Positions 26,941 through 36,067 of a stretch of DNA of 64,000 nucleotides are shown piece after piece. Every line of letters starts with the position of its first letter. Position 1 is the first letter of the stretch. The stretch spans positions 1,178,001 through 1,242,000 of the forward strand of contig NZ_CASCJC010000001.1 in the NCBI RefSeq assembly GCF_949152225.1. Reading direction: 5' to 3'. The DNA is from Ligilactobacillus sp900765635. Lineage in GTDB: Bacteria > Bacillota > Bacilli > Lactobacillales > Lactobacillaceae. The position numbers and the translations under genes are program-made. The notes under the pieces are model-generated. The model was not told where the DNA came from. It saw only the letters and a list, made by a program, of their open reading frames with translations, and searched no databases.

Positions 26941-28371
26941 TTATTGTTTATTCAAATAAGAATTTTTCATACCATATGTCAGATAAATAATTATCCCAAT
27001 AATAAACCAGCCACCTGTGTAAAGTTTAGCTTCATTATCTAATCCTAAAAAGACAACTAATGATCCTAAAAAGGCTAAGGCAGGCATTACTGGATAAAGT
27101 GGCATCTTAAAACCTGGTTGTAATAAATCTTTTCCTTCACGTGGACGCAAGCGATAAATTCCTAAAGAAACAAACATAAATGCTACTAATGTTCCTGCAG
27201 AAATTAATTGTGAAAGTGTTGTAAATGGGAAAACAGCTCCTAAAATAATGCTAACAACAGTTAATAAAATCAACGCATTTCGTGGTTGGTTATCTTTGTC
27301 TAAGGCACCTAACCATTTAGGCAACATTCCATCGCGACCAAATGAATATAATAGGCGTGAACCAGCCATCATCATCCCAATTAAGGCAGTAAACATTCCG
27401 ATAACAGCGATTGCTTGCACTAAAGAGGCAATTGCTGGATGGCCTGCTTGACGCAAGGCCCAACCAACTGGCTCTGCATTACCAGCATAGTTAGTATATT
27501 TAAACATTCCTACTAAAACAAGCGATACAGCCACAAATAACACAACTGCAATTGCTAGTGAACCCAAGATTCCTCGTGGCATCGTTTTAGATGGATTTTT
27601 AGCTTCTGCTGCATTTGCTGCAATAGAATCAAAACCAATATAAGAAAGAAAAATAGAAGAAACCCCTGCATAAATTCCTTGCCAACCACCAAAAGAAGTT
27701 CCATCAGCATTCTTATGATATTCAGGAATGAAAGGTACATAATTATCGAAATTAATCGCCGTCAAACCAACGATGATAAATAAGATAATTGCTAAAACTT
27801 TCAAAACAACCAATGCATTTTCAACACGTGCAGCCCCAGAAACTCCTCGTGACAATAGCAGCGCAATCAAAACAATTACGATCACAGCTACTAAGTCAAA
27901 CCAACCACCATCAGTTCCTAAAGCATTTGATAGTTGTGATGGTAATTTAACACCAAGTGGTGCAATTAAGCCTCTAAAATTCGCAGATAAACCAGAACCA
28001 ACAAATGCTACGGCAATGAAATATTCTGCTAATAAAGCCCAACCGGCAACCCAGCCAAAAACTTCGCCCCAAATAATGTTAATCCATGAATAAGCTGAAC
28101 CTGCAAATGGCATGGCAGACGACATTTCAGCATAAGCAAAAGCTACCAAAGCAGCCACAACTGCAGCCACTAAAAATGATAAAGCAACGGCAGGACCTGC
28201 ATGTTGCGCAGCTACTACCCCGGGTAAAGTAAAAATTGATGTTGAAACAATCGTCCCAACCCCTAAGGCCAAAAAGTCTTTAACTGTTAAAACTTGCGGT
28301 AGGTGCGCATCTTTTAACTTATAAACTTTTGGATCTTCTTTTAACGTCATGCGTTTCCAAAATTTCTTCAT
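26941..28371 (-). CDS. APC-superfamily amino acid permease (cationic type, YfnA-like)
   Basis: 476 residues with about 12 membrane segments. The start (KDFLALGVGTIVSTSIFTLPG) is the conserved first helix of the APC family with its unwound substrate-binding GxG motif. It most resembles the CAT/YfnA branch that imports amino acids. The substrate is not determined. The ATG follows GGAGGAG. Confidence 0.9.
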   Translation of the reverse strand: MKKFWKRMTLKEDPKVYKLKDAHLPQVLTVKDFLALGVGTIVSTSIFTLPGVVAAQHAGPAVALSFLVAAVVAALVAFAYAEMSSAMPFAGSAYSWINIIWGEVFGWVAGWALLAEYFIAVAFVGSGLSANFRGLIAPLGVKLPSQLSNALGTDGGWFDLVAVIVIVLIALLLSRGVSGAARVENALVVLKVLAIILFIIVGLTAINFDNYVPFIPEYHKNADGTSFGGWQGIYAGVSSIFLSYIGFDSIAANAAEAKNPSKTMPRGILGSLAIAVVLFVAVSLVLVGMFKYTNYAGNAEPVGWALRQAGHPAIASLVQAIAVIGMFTALIGMMMAGSRLLYSFGRDGMLPKWLGALDKDNQPRNALILLTVVSIILGAVFPFTTLSQLISAGTLVAFMFVSLGIYRLRPREGKDLLQPGFKMPLYPVMPALAFLGSLVVFLGLDNEAKLYTGGWFIIGIIIYLTYGMKNSYLNKQ

Positions 28372-28577
28372 ATAGTTTCTCCTCCGACTCTCTTATTACA
28401 AACGTAATTCTTAAGAATAGTTAAAAAAATTATAGCAAACAACTTTTAACAGGTCAATTGAAAAATTAGAAAAATCTTTACTAAAATAAGAAAAGCAATT
28501 CAAACAAACCCTTACTTTTAGCATTTTCCTCTTTATAAAAAAGTTTTTTCTAATATTTATGAAAGAATTATTAGAAT

Positions 28578-28617
28578 TAAAAAAGAAGAGTTTAACCTAA
28601 CAGGTGCACTCTCCTTA
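28578..28617 (-). terminator. Rho-independent terminator overlapping the end of the 28615-28947 gene
   Basis: AAGGAGAGT pairs with ACTCTTCTT (one G-U) and is followed by six T on the minus strand. The upstream arm includes the stop codon. Confidence 0.65.
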
Positions 28618-28947
28618 TTTCAATGGATCCAAAAGTTTAACAATCTTTTTTTCAAGCTGTGTAACACTAATCATGGTTACAGAATAAAGCGTCATAAAAA
28701 ATGCCAAAAAAACAAGGTCCCTTTTAACAGCAATAAATAGTGATACAAAAAATAATGCTTGTCCCAAAAGTGACCACTTACGTTTTTCTTTAACCAATTT
28801 ACCTAATTGCAAATTTTCACGAACTGATAATTCATCTGGATTACGTAACCTCTTGCCTGAGCGATATTTAATTAAGTCATAATTAGTTTTAATATTATAA
28901 ATAGTTATGACGACAAAAGCTATATAAATTATTATTGTAAAAATCAT
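28615..28947 (-). CDS. Small membrane protein of unknown function
   Basis: 110 residues. One hydrophobic segment lies at the N-terminus (about 2-20) and one or two lie at about 62-95, with a basic, charged loop between (RSGKRLRNPDELSVRENLQLG). I do not recognise a family. The ATG follows AAAGGAG. It is 48 bp downstream of the universal stress gene but separated from it by a terminator. Confidence 0.7.
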   Translation of the reverse strand: MIFTIIIYIAFVVITIYNIKTNYDLIKYRSGKRLRNPDELSVRENLQLGKLVKEKRKWSLLGQALFFVSLFIAVKRDLVFLAFFMTLYSVTMISVTQLEKKIVKLLDPLK

Positions 28948-28962
28948 TTTTTCTCCTTTAAT

Positions 28963-28993
28963 TAAAAAGGCGACCTTACCTAGGTCACCTTTG
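28963..28993 (-). terminator. Rho-independent terminator of the universal stress protein gene
   Basis: AAGGTGACC pairs with GGTCGCCTT (one G-U) and is followed by TTTTT on the minus strand. Confidence 0.85.
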
Positions 28994-28994
28994 T

Positions 28995-29444
28995 TTAACG
29001 TGCTATCATAACATCACAAGTAGCAGTACGAATAACATAGTCTGTGACCGCACCCACTAATACTCGTTCAACTGGATTTAGTCCTGTTGGGCCCATGATT
29101 ATTAAATCATTTTTATGATCTTTAGGAAAATCACGCGCAATCACTGTTCGTGGTGCACCAAAACGTACATGTGCCTCAATGTCTTCAAATCCTTGTTTCT
29201 TAACAGTATCAACTAATTCAACTAAATATTTATCAATATCTTCAAATGTTTGATAAACAACATCTCCATTAACATCAATCATTCCAGCAAAGCTAACGGA
29301 AAACTGTTTTAAATCAATTACATTTAACACATCAATGTGCGCCTTATTACGTTTAGCTATCTCAACTGCTTTATATAATGCATGTTCAGCTGCTTGAGAG
29401 CCATCAACTGGCACTAAAATATTTGTATATTGTTGTTCTGTCAT
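28995..29444 (-). CDS. Universal stress protein (UspA family)
   Basis: 149 residues in one Usp domain. It has the N-terminal ILVPVDGSQAAEHAL and the C-terminal ATP-binding-type loop GPTGLNPVERVLVGAVTDYV. The protein is cytoplasmic and probably binds ATP; its cellular role is not specified by sequence. The ATG at 29444 is chosen because AAGGAAG lies 8 bp upstream; a GTG at 29453 is in frame but too close to that site. Confidence 0.92.
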   Translation of the reverse strand: MTEQQYTNILVPVDGSQAAEHALYKAVEIAKRNKAHIDVLNVIDLKQFSVSFAGMIDVNGDVVYQTFEDIDKYLVELVDTVKKQGFEDIEAHVRFGAPRTVIARDFPKDHKNDLIIMGPTGLNPVERVLVGAVTDYVIRTATCDVMIAR

Positions 29445-29548
29445 GGTAAACACTTCCTTGTAGAAATTGTTTCAGACTGGTGTCTTTTCTAATATAATTA
29501 TAACATACTTTATCTTTATAAACTAGATTGAGACAATTCAATTTAATT

Positions 29549-29830
29549 TTAGTTATCCTCATGAATTAAAACATACTCTCTAAATTTGTTACGTATATAT
29601 TCTAACTCAGTCATCTCGTCTAATTCATCAGATAAAAAAGAATTCATGTCTACCAATACTGTGTAAAAATCATGTTTCTTATCATTCATATTATCCATTT
29701 CAGAAACATATGACCGTTTCAAATTTTTTAAAAGCAAATTAGCTAGATTAGTTTCACCTCGTGTCATATAACTAAGTGCTTGTTGAGCTTGTTGTTGGTA
29801 AAGCTTAGCTCGTTCTAAATAATAATCCAT
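29549..29830 (-). CDS. Small helical protein of unknown function
   Basis: 93 residues, predicted to be helical, rich in Asn, Asp, Glu and Leu, with no membrane segment. I do not recognise it. The ATG at 29830 follows GGAGGAG; a longer frame to 29869 contains the ribosome binding site inside it. It stands alone upstream of the universal stress gene. Confidence 0.7.
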   Translation of the reverse strand: MDYYLERAKLYQQQAQQALSYMTRGETNLANLLLKNLKRSYVSEMDNMNDKKHDFYTVLVDMNSFLSDELDEMTELEYIRNKFREYVLIHEDN

Positions 29831-30059
29831 TTTCTCTCCTCCATAAATGCTTTTTTCTTGCGTTTTCAAAAATGTAATACCTATATATTACATCTTCTCC
29901 AATAGCTAATTTTTAGAAACCGCTTTCTTATTACAATACCATGATTTATACCCTTAGGTCAACTTCTCAGCTTTTTCTTATAATTATCCTTCTAACAGAC
30001 ATAATGTTCAAAAAATGTTATACTAACAGTAGTACTAAGCTTTACTTAGGAGGGATAAA

Positions 30060-30350
30060 ATGTTTTTAACAACCGGTGAAATCAATCGTACTTATACTAT
30101 CAAAGGCGTTATCAACGCTACTGTTAAACGTGAATTGAGTGCTGATCAATTAGATGAAGTTGATCAATACGATGAATTATATAATGAAGTCAAAACCAAA
30201 TTAATCGAACGTGCTGTCGCCAAAGACGGTGATGGTATCATTGGAGTTCGTTTTGAACCACAAATCGTTCGCGTATCAGTTGGTCCTAAATATATGTTAT
30301 TACATGGCTATGGTACAGTTGTAGGCTTCCCTAAAAAGCCACTCTCTTAA
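30060..30350 (+). CDS. YbjQ-like (UPF0145) small protein
   Basis: 96 residues, with an N-terminal TTGEINRTYTIKGVI strand pattern and a central KDGDGIIGVRFEP that resembles the AxADAIVGVRF core of the YbjQ/heavy-metal-binding-domain family. The family forms pentamers; its function is uncertain. The ATG follows TTAGGAGGG. It is followed by tRNA-Leu. Confidence 0.7.
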   Translation: MFLTTGEINRTYTIKGVINATVKRELSADQLDEVDQYDELYNEVKTKLIERAVAKDGDGIIGVRFEPQIVRVSVGPKYMLLHGYGTVVGFPKKPLS

Positions 30351-30414
30351 TAAAAGACTTTTCTTTTTATATAAAATACGGTATATTAATAAAAGATTCG
30401 ACTTGAATCTTTTT

Positions 30415-30498
30415 GCCGTTGTGGCGGAACTGGCAGACGCGCAACGTTCAGGTCGTTGTTTGGTTTTCCAAGTGCAGGTTCGATTCCTGTCAGCGGCA
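30415..30498 (+). tRNA. tRNA-Leu (CAG)
   Basis: 84 nt. The acceptor GCCGTTG pairs with CAGCGGC, the long variable arm is of class II type, and the anticodon loop TTCAGGT gives CAG. CCA is not encoded. It stands alone and is followed by its own terminator. Confidence 0.95.
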
Positions 30499-30512
30499 TT
30501 TTATAAGAATGG

Positions 30513-30541
30513 TAAGAGTCCTTTTTAAGGGCTCTTTTTTA
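30513..30541 (+). terminator. Rho-independent terminator of tRNA-Leu
   Basis: AAGAGTCCTT pairs with AAGGGCTCTT and is followed by a T-run. Confidence 0.9.
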
Positions 30542-30753
30542 GTATTTGGATTAAAAATATCGATATCAAGATTACATATTCAATGTTAACGCTTTAAATA
30601 AATTATTAATGTGATATTATAATTTTATTCTTGGATAAAATCCACTACAACTACAAATAAAAAATTGCAAAGACTATATTTAAATTAATATAAGCTTAAG
30701 ATGCTATCTTATACTTTTATATTAAAATATATATTTTCTAAGGAGAACACATT

Positions 30754-31923
30754 ATGAACTACGAACTAACGACAGCTACTGAGCAACAACAATTTTATGA
30801 ACTTTACTTGTATGCATTTAACAAAGAAGATAGCCAACAGCGCCGGGATTTCTTTTTTTATCGCTATGATCAAGCATTAACCTATGGCATCAAAGCAAAT
30901 GATCAACTTGTCAGCGCCTTATATGCAATTCCTTTGACAGTTGGTTTCCAAAGTGCAACTTATTCAATGCATGGAATCGGTGATGTGATGTCCGCTCCTG
31001 AGTACAGCGGTCGTGGTGGTGCTGGCAATTTATTGCGCTATGCTCTTGAAAAAATGGCACAACAAAAGGTCGCTTTATCTTATCTGGCTCCCTTTTCGTT
31101 TACTTATTATCGCAAGTTTGGTTACGAACACGTTTTTGACAAGATACATTATCAAATTAGCGCAGATAAACTAAGACAATTCCAAATTCCTAAAGTTACT
31201 TGCGGACACCTCCAAAAAGGCGCACTCATAGATTTCATTGCCATAATCGATCCACTTTATAAAAATAGTCCATTAGCTAATAACGGTGGAATCATTCGTT
31301 CCAAGAATTGGTGGCATTATTTAACCTTAAAAAATTCCTGGGACGTTGCCGTTTATTACGATGATAATGCAGTAGCTCAAGGTTATTTATTGTATGAACG
31401 TTCTGGGTTAACTTTGACAATTAAAGAATTTGTCTATCAAACTTCCATAGCTAAAAATGCTTTATTAACTTTTATCAGCAAGCATCAAAATTCATTTACC
31501 ACAATCATCTACGAAACACCTAATCTTGATTATTTAGGTTTGTTCACAAGTGATCCGTATTTGTTTGAAGCTAAAATCGTTCCATACATGATGGCGCGAA
31601 TCGTTGATTTAAAGAGTTTTTTTGATAGCTATCCGTTTGCTGGTAATCTCGATATTTGTTTAGAATTAAGTGATCCTGTACTTAGCCAAAACACCGGAAT
31701 CTGGCGCTTACAAGCTAAAGATGGTGTTACCAGTTTAGTCAAGACTTCAGCAAAAGCCCAACTTACTTTGACAATTCAACAACTTAGTCAAATTTTTCTA
31801 GGAGCAACTTCGGCTAGTCGTTTAGCTAAATTAGGTCAAATAAAAGTCGCAGATAAGATCGTGCTAACCAAGCTAGATGCTGCTTTAAGCGCAGTTACGC
31901 CTACCTTAGTCGATTATTTCTAG
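30754..31923 (+). CDS. Eis-like GNAT N-acetyltransferase
   Basis: 389 residues. An N-terminal GNAT domain has the acetyl-CoA loop region SGRGGAGNLLRYAL near residues 88-101, a second GNAT-like middle part contains YRKFGYEHV, and a C-terminal SCP2-like domain (about 290-389) completes the Eis architecture. It acetylates amines, with the substrate unknown. The ATG follows CTAAGGAG. It is followed 9 bp later by a second GNAT gene, so they form an operon. Confidence 0.88.
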   Translation: MNYELTTATEQQQFYELYLYAFNKEDSQQRRDFFFYRYDQALTYGIKANDQLVSALYAIPLTVGFQSATYSMHGIGDVMSAPEYSGRGGAGNLLRYALEKMAQQKVALSYLAPFSFTYYRKFGYEHVFDKIHYQISADKLRQFQIPKVTCGHLQKGALIDFIAIIDPLYKNSPLANNGGIIRSKNWWHYLTLKNSWDVAVYYDDNAVAQGYLLYERSGLTLTIKEFVYQTSIAKNALLTFISKHQNSFTTIIYETPNLDYLGLFTSDPYLFEAKIVPYMMARIVDLKSFFDSYPFAGNLDICLELSDPVLSQNTGIWRLQAKDGVTSLVKTSAKAQLTLTIQQLSQIFLGATSASRLAKLGQIKVADKIVLTKLDAALSAVTPTLVDYF

Positions 31924-31932
31924 GAGACTGTC

Positions 31933-32391
31933 ATGATTAACATAATTGAAATTCCCGTGACAAAACGCCAAGATTTCTTAGATTTTTTGCTTTTAGCCGA
32001 TGAACAACCAGAATTGGTCGCACAATATATGTTTAAAGGACAAATGTATGCTTTAATATATCAACAAACACTTTGTGCGACTTGTCTAGTCTTACCGTTT
32101 AACAAAACGGATATAGAAATTAAAAATTTAGCAGTTTTACCGGTATTTCAACGCCAAGGACTAGGTAAAAAACTTTTATTAGCAGTCTGTCAAAAATATC
32201 CCAAAGCAACATTTGCTTATGTTGGGACCGGTCAAAGTCCCGTGACCATGAATTTTTATCAGCACTGTGGTTTTGAATATGCCTATCGTATCAAAAACTT
32301 CTTTTTAGATAATTATGATCATGAAATATTCGAAGAAGGTATACAATTGGTTGATATGATTTATCTCAAAAAGAAATTGACTAATTGTTAA
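31933..32391 (+). CDS. GNAT-family acetyltransferase
   Basis: 152 residues, one GNAT fold. The acetyl-CoA-binding motif is VLPVFQRQGLGKKLL near residues 68-82 and the C-terminal part has MNFYQHCGFEYAY. The substrate is unknown. The ATG follows CTAGGAG. It is co-transcribed with the Eis-like gene and followed by a dead regulator. Confidence 0.9.
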   Translation: MINIIEIPVTKRQDFLDFLLLADEQPELVAQYMFKGQMYALIYQQTLCATCLVLPFNKTDIEIKNLAVLPVFQRQGLGKKLLLAVCQKYPKATFAYVGTGQSPVTMNFYQHCGFEYAYRIKNFFLDNYDHEIFEEGIQLVDMIYLKKKLTNC

Positions 32392-32460
32392 CTTTACGGG
32401 CCAAACTGCTCAAAAAAGCGCTGGTTTTGATTTGGAAATAAGCGTATCCTAAATGATCAA

Positions 32461-32913
32461 ATGAGCAATCTTGGCCAAAGTTTATTTAATCAACGTAAAA
32501 AACAAGGTTTGTTACAAGAACAAGTCGCACAAAAACTAGGAGTCAGTCGCCAAACGATCTCAAAATGAGAAACAGACGAAACTTTACCCAACGTCTATCA
32601 AGCTAAGCGTCTCGCCAAAATTTATCAAACTAGTCTAGATGAACTCTTAACATTTGATACTAACCTCAGTCAAATCAAAGAAGCCATTGCAAAAGCTCCA
32701 GATAACATCCAAGAAAAAGTTGATTGGACTAAGTTATGGGGACAAAAATATCCGATTTTACTAAAGTACACAAAAGAAGTCACTACTAAAGACTATGTTC
32801 TTGGTTTACGTGGGCTATTAACACAATAAAAAAAAGATTATGACTATACCGAGCTTGAAGCTTTCTTAGTTCTTAAAGACATTTTAGGTAAAATGTGGCA
32901 AAATAAAAAATAG
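32461..32913 (+). pseudogene. XRE-family helix-turn-helix regulator with two internal stops
   Basis: One open frame is divided by TGA at 32566 and TAA at 32827. It starts MSNLGQSLFNQRKKQGLLQE and contains the XRE helix-turn-helix VAQKLGVSRQTISK, after which the invariant Trp codon of SKWE has become TGA. The middle keeps KRLAKIYQTSLDELL and the end keeps AFLVLKDILGKMW. The two nonsense changes (probable TGG to TGA, and a Glu or similar codon to TAA) make it inactive. Confidence 0.88.
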
Positions 32914-32960
32914 ACCAAAATGAAGTGATTTTAAAAATCACTTCATTTTGGTCTATTTTT
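32911..32960. terminator. Bidirectional terminator between the dead XRE gene and pepV
   Basis: A stem of about 22 bp begins AGACCAAAATGAAGTGATTTT and ends in its complement, with A/T runs at both sides. It serves two convergent genes. Confidence 0.93.
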
Positions 32961-32961
32961 A

Positions 32962-34359
32962 TTATTTGATTAATTCATAGATTGATTCGGCATAAATAGC
33001 AGTTGCTTTTAACAAATCATCAACCGGAATAAATTCATTTGCTTGATGCATCGTATCTGGTGTATCTGGGAACATTGCTCCAAAGGCTACTCCACGTTCC
33101 ATCAAACGGCCATACGTGCCGCCACCAACCACTTTTGGTTGAGCATCTTCACCGGTTTGACGACGATAAACATCAAGTAAGGTTGAAACAATCGGATCTT
33201 CAGGTGATACATAGTGTGGCACTTGTACACGACCTTGTTCAATTGTTGCGTTCATTGGAGCAACAACCTTCTCTACCGCTGCTTTAATTTGAACTTCATC
33301 AATTCCTTTAGGGAAACGGAAGTTCATTGTTACACTACCACCGTCTTGTTCATTAAACGATAGCAAGCCAGCATTCATCGTCAAATCACCCATGATTTCA
33401 TCTGTATAAGCAGTTTGGAAGTTGTCCATCCGTGAATCTTGGTGTAAGTATTGAGCTGCAAATTCTAAGAAGTTCTTAGCATCCTTACCAAAACCATATT
33501 GATTCAAGAATAATGCCAAATAGGTACCGGCATTTTCACCGTTTCTTGGTTCTTGCGCATGCGCTGCCTTACCAATTACATTTAAGATAATTTGACCTTC
33601 ATTGATTTCATAGTTACCTTCGATTGGGTATTGATCGATAAATTCATCAAAAGCTTTAGCAATCGCTGCACAATCTTCAGTTACAACCGTTGCTGTTGCA
33701 TCGCGTGGTACCATGTTTTCACGCAAGCCAGCATCAAAATTAGTCAACCTAAATTCCGAACCATTTTCTTTTCCAAAGTTAACTACCAAGCTAACATTTC
33801 CCTTTTCACCATTGATAATTGGGAAAAAGGCATCTGGTGAAAAACCAAAATCTGGATGTGGCATCTTTTCAAAATACCGTGTCATCCCACGCCATTGACT
33901 TTCTTCATCTGTTCCTAAGATAAAACGTACCTTCTTAGAAACTGGTAAGTTTAAGTCTTTGATAATCTTTAAAGCATAATAAGCAGCCATTCCTGGTCCT
34001 TTATCATCTGAAGAACCACGTGCATACAAACGACCGTCTTTGATTACTGGGTCAAATGGATCGGTTTCCCAACCTTTACCAGCAGGCATCACGTCAACGT
34101 GTGCTAAAATCCCTAAGATTTCATCACCTTGTCCATAAGCAATATGCCCGGCTAAACCATCTAATTCCATGGTTTCAAAGCCATCGCGTTGTCCGATTGC
34201 TAAAAATGCATCTAATGCTTCTTTAGGTCCTGGACCTAATGGAGCTTGTGGTGTTCCTTTGCTTTCATCACGCACACTTTCAATTTTCAAAAGTGCAATC
34301 AAGTCGTTTAAAAGATCGTCTTTTCTTTTGGCGACCTCGGCTTGCCAATCGATTGTCAT
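32962..34359 (-). CDS. pepV: Dipeptidase PepV (M20 family)
   Basis: 466 residues. It has the M20 metallopeptidase metal ligands in LAHVDVMPAG, SSDDKGPG and GTDEESQWRG, and a C-terminal YGRLMERGVAFG with the last His in DTMHQANEF. It cleaves dipeptides in the cytoplasm. The ATG at 34359 (MTIDWQAEV) has GGAGGG 6 bp upstream; a longer frame to 34449 runs into the divergent promoter region. It is divergent from nnrD. Confidence 0.95.
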   Translation of the reverse strand: MTIDWQAEVAKRKDDLLNDLIALLKIESVRDESKGTPQAPLGPGPKEALDAFLAIGQRDGFETMELDGLAGHIAYGQGDEILGILAHVDVMPAGKGWETDPFDPVIKDGRLYARGSSDDKGPGMAAYYALKIIKDLNLPVSKKVRFILGTDEESQWRGMTRYFEKMPHPDFGFSPDAFFPIINGEKGNVSLVVNFGKENGSEFRLTNFDAGLRENMVPRDATATVVTEDCAAIAKAFDEFIDQYPIEGNYEINEGQIILNVIGKAAHAQEPRNGENAGTYLALFLNQYGFGKDAKNFLEFAAQYLHQDSRMDNFQTAYTDEIMGDLTMNAGLLSFNEQDGGSVTMNFRFPKGIDEVQIKAAVEKVVAPMNATIEQGRVQVPHYVSPEDPIVSTLLDVYRRQTGEDAQPKVVGGGTYGRLMERGVAFGAMFPDTPDTMHQANEFIPVDDLLKATAIYAESIYELIK

Positions 34360-34401
34360 ATCGATCCCTCCTTGTTTATCTACGCTAATAATTTTAGCAC
34401 A

Positions 34402-34430
34402 TTTATTTAAAGATAACCATGCAGTATAAT
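34402..34430 (+). promoter_or_regulatory. Probable promoter of nnrD
   Basis: TTTATT at 34402 and TATAAT at 34425 with a 17-bp spacer, 34 bp upstream of the nnrD start. The -35 is poor. Confidence 0.45.
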
Positions 34431-34463
34431 TAAAATAATTCAAGTCCAAAAGGAGTCGTTTAT

Positions 34464-35312
34464 ATGCAACAACTATCTGAGCAAATTTTAAATTCTGTTA
34501 TCACTAAACGCCCTGCAATCAGTCATAAAGCAACATTTGGTAAGGTGTTATTAGTCGGAGGTAATCAAAATTACGGTGGAGCAATCATCATGAGTGCTTT
34601 AGCATGTGTTAATGCTGGTGCTGGTTTAGTTACTTGTGCTTGTGCTAAAGAAAATCTTACAGCTTTACACAGCGTTGTTGCTGAAGCTATGTTTGTTAAT
34701 TTTTTTGATAAGGTTGCTTTGGCTAATGCTTGTTGTAATAATGACGTTATTGTGATTGGTCCTGGTTTAGGCACTGATGAACGTGCTTATGAAATTTTTT
34801 TGACAGTCATGGCAAACTGCCAAGAAAAGCAAACACTCATCATTGACGGATCGGCTGTTACTTTATTGGCTACATATCCTGCTTTACTTTCCAAGATTCA
34901 AGCCCAAAATGTCATTTATACGCCTCATCAAATGGAGTGGCAACGTCTTTCTGGTATTGAAATTTCCAAACAAGATTCTTGGCAGTTAAATCAAGCAGCT
35001 TGTGATCGGCTAAATGCCTGGGTTGTCTTAAAAAAACATCACACCCAGATTTACCATCCTAAAAATCAATGCTATGAGTTACCAATCGGTGGCCCTTATA
35101 TGGCAACAGGTGGAATGGGTGATACTTTAGCCGGTATTTTAGCCGCTATAATTGCACAGTTTAATTCACCTCTTTTTGATAAAATTAATGCCGCTGTTTA
35201 CTTACACAGCGCAGTTGCCCAAGAGCTTTCTTTAACTAATTATGTTGTCTTACCAACCAAATTAAGCACTTATTTGCCAGTTTTCATGCATAAGATTTGT
35301 TTTAATCACTAA
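34464..35312 (+). CDS. nnrD: ADP-dependent NAD(P)H-hydrate dehydratase
   Basis: 282 residues, a ribokinase-like fold (YjeF C-terminal type). It has GKVLLVGGNQNYGGA near residue 30, the IGPGLGTD loop near 98 and the GGMGDTLAGI anion-hole loop near 220. It repairs the S form of damaged NAD(P)H hydrate. The fused epimerase domain found in some bacteria is absent here. The ATG follows AAAGGAG. Convergent with a pseudouridine synthase. Confidence 0.92.
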   Translation: MQQLSEQILNSVITKRPAISHKATFGKVLLVGGNQNYGGAIIMSALACVNAGAGLVTCACAKENLTALHSVVAEAMFVNFFDKVALANACCNNDVIVIGPGLGTDERAYEIFLTVMANCQEKQTLIIDGSAVTLLATYPALLSKIQAQNVIYTPHQMEWQRLSGIEISKQDSWQLNQAACDRLNAWVVLKKHHTQIYHPKNQCYELPIGGPYMATGGMGDTLAGILAAIIAQFNSPLFDKINAAVYLHSAVAQELSLTNYVVLPTKLSTYLPVFMHKICFNH

Positions 35313-35342
35313 AAAAACGACTCATTTACTGAGTCGTTTTTA
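35311..35342. terminator. Bidirectional terminator between nnrD and the pseudouridine synthase
   Basis: AAAACGACTCA pairs with TGAGTCGTTTT across a short loop, with A-runs and T-runs on either side. Confidence 0.92.
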
Positions 35343-35343
35343 A

Positions 35344-36060
35344 TTAGCTTTGTTTTAACATTGCTAATTCATCCATACTTAAAGGACGATACTGACCAGG
35401 TCTTAACGTTTGATCTAAGGTTAAATTTCCCATCTTAAGCCGCTTTAAAGTTAAAACTTTCATTCCAACGGCTCCAAACATTCGCTTAACTTGATGGTAT
35501 TTTCCTTCGCTAATAGTAATTTGTATCAAAGATTGCTCTTTATTTAAATCTACACTCAAAATTTCTAACTGAGCCGGTTTTAGTTGCGTTTGATCTTTTA
35601 AAATTAATCCCCACGCAAAAGATTCACAAGTTTGTTCATCCACTACTCCAGCAATCAAGGCTTGATAAAGTTTAGCAACGTGCTTTTTAGGTGCCAACAA
35701 ATCGTGAGCTAATTGTCCATCATTGGTCAAAAGTAACAAACCAGTAGTATCCTTATCCAATCGTCCAACTGGAGCTAAGTCTTTAACTAAATCCTTTTTA
35801 GCAATTAAATCCAATACCGTGCGCGCACTAGTATCACTCGTTGCACTGATTACACCTTGAGGTTTATTTAACATATAATAAAAATAACGTTGATAAGTTA
35901 TCAAGCTATCGTCTACATAAACCTTGCTTTCCAAATCAACTTGTATTTTGGGATCACGAATAATTTCATCATTTACCCTAACTCTTTTTTGTTTGATTAT
36001 TTTCTTGATTTCAGAACGTGTCCCCAAATTTACATCAGCTAAAAATTTATCAATTCGCAT
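35344..36060 (-). CDS. Pseudouridine synthase, RsuA/RluB family
   Basis: 238 residues. An S4 RNA-binding domain (about 1-45, MRIDKFLADVNLGTRSEIKK) is followed by the synthase domain with VGRLDKDTTGLLLLTNDG, which contains the catalytic Asp (near residue 102). It modifies rRNA, probably 16S by family branch. The start follows GAGG. It is 7 bp downstream of the flippase gene and pairs with it as in Bacillus ytgP/ytzG. Confidence 0.92.
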   Translation of the reverse strand: MRIDKFLADVNLGTRSEIKKIIKQKRVRVNDEIIRDPKIQVDLESKVYVDDSLITYQRYFYYMLNKPQGVISATSDTSARTVLDLIAKKDLVKDLAPVGRLDKDTTGLLLLTNDGQLAHDLLAPKKHVAKLYQALIAGVVDEQTCESFAWGLILKDQTQLKPAQLEILSVDLNKEQSLIQITISEGKYHQVKRMFGAVGMKVLTLKRLKMGNLTLDQTLRPGQYRPLSMDELAMLKQS

Positions 36061-36067
36061 ACTAACC

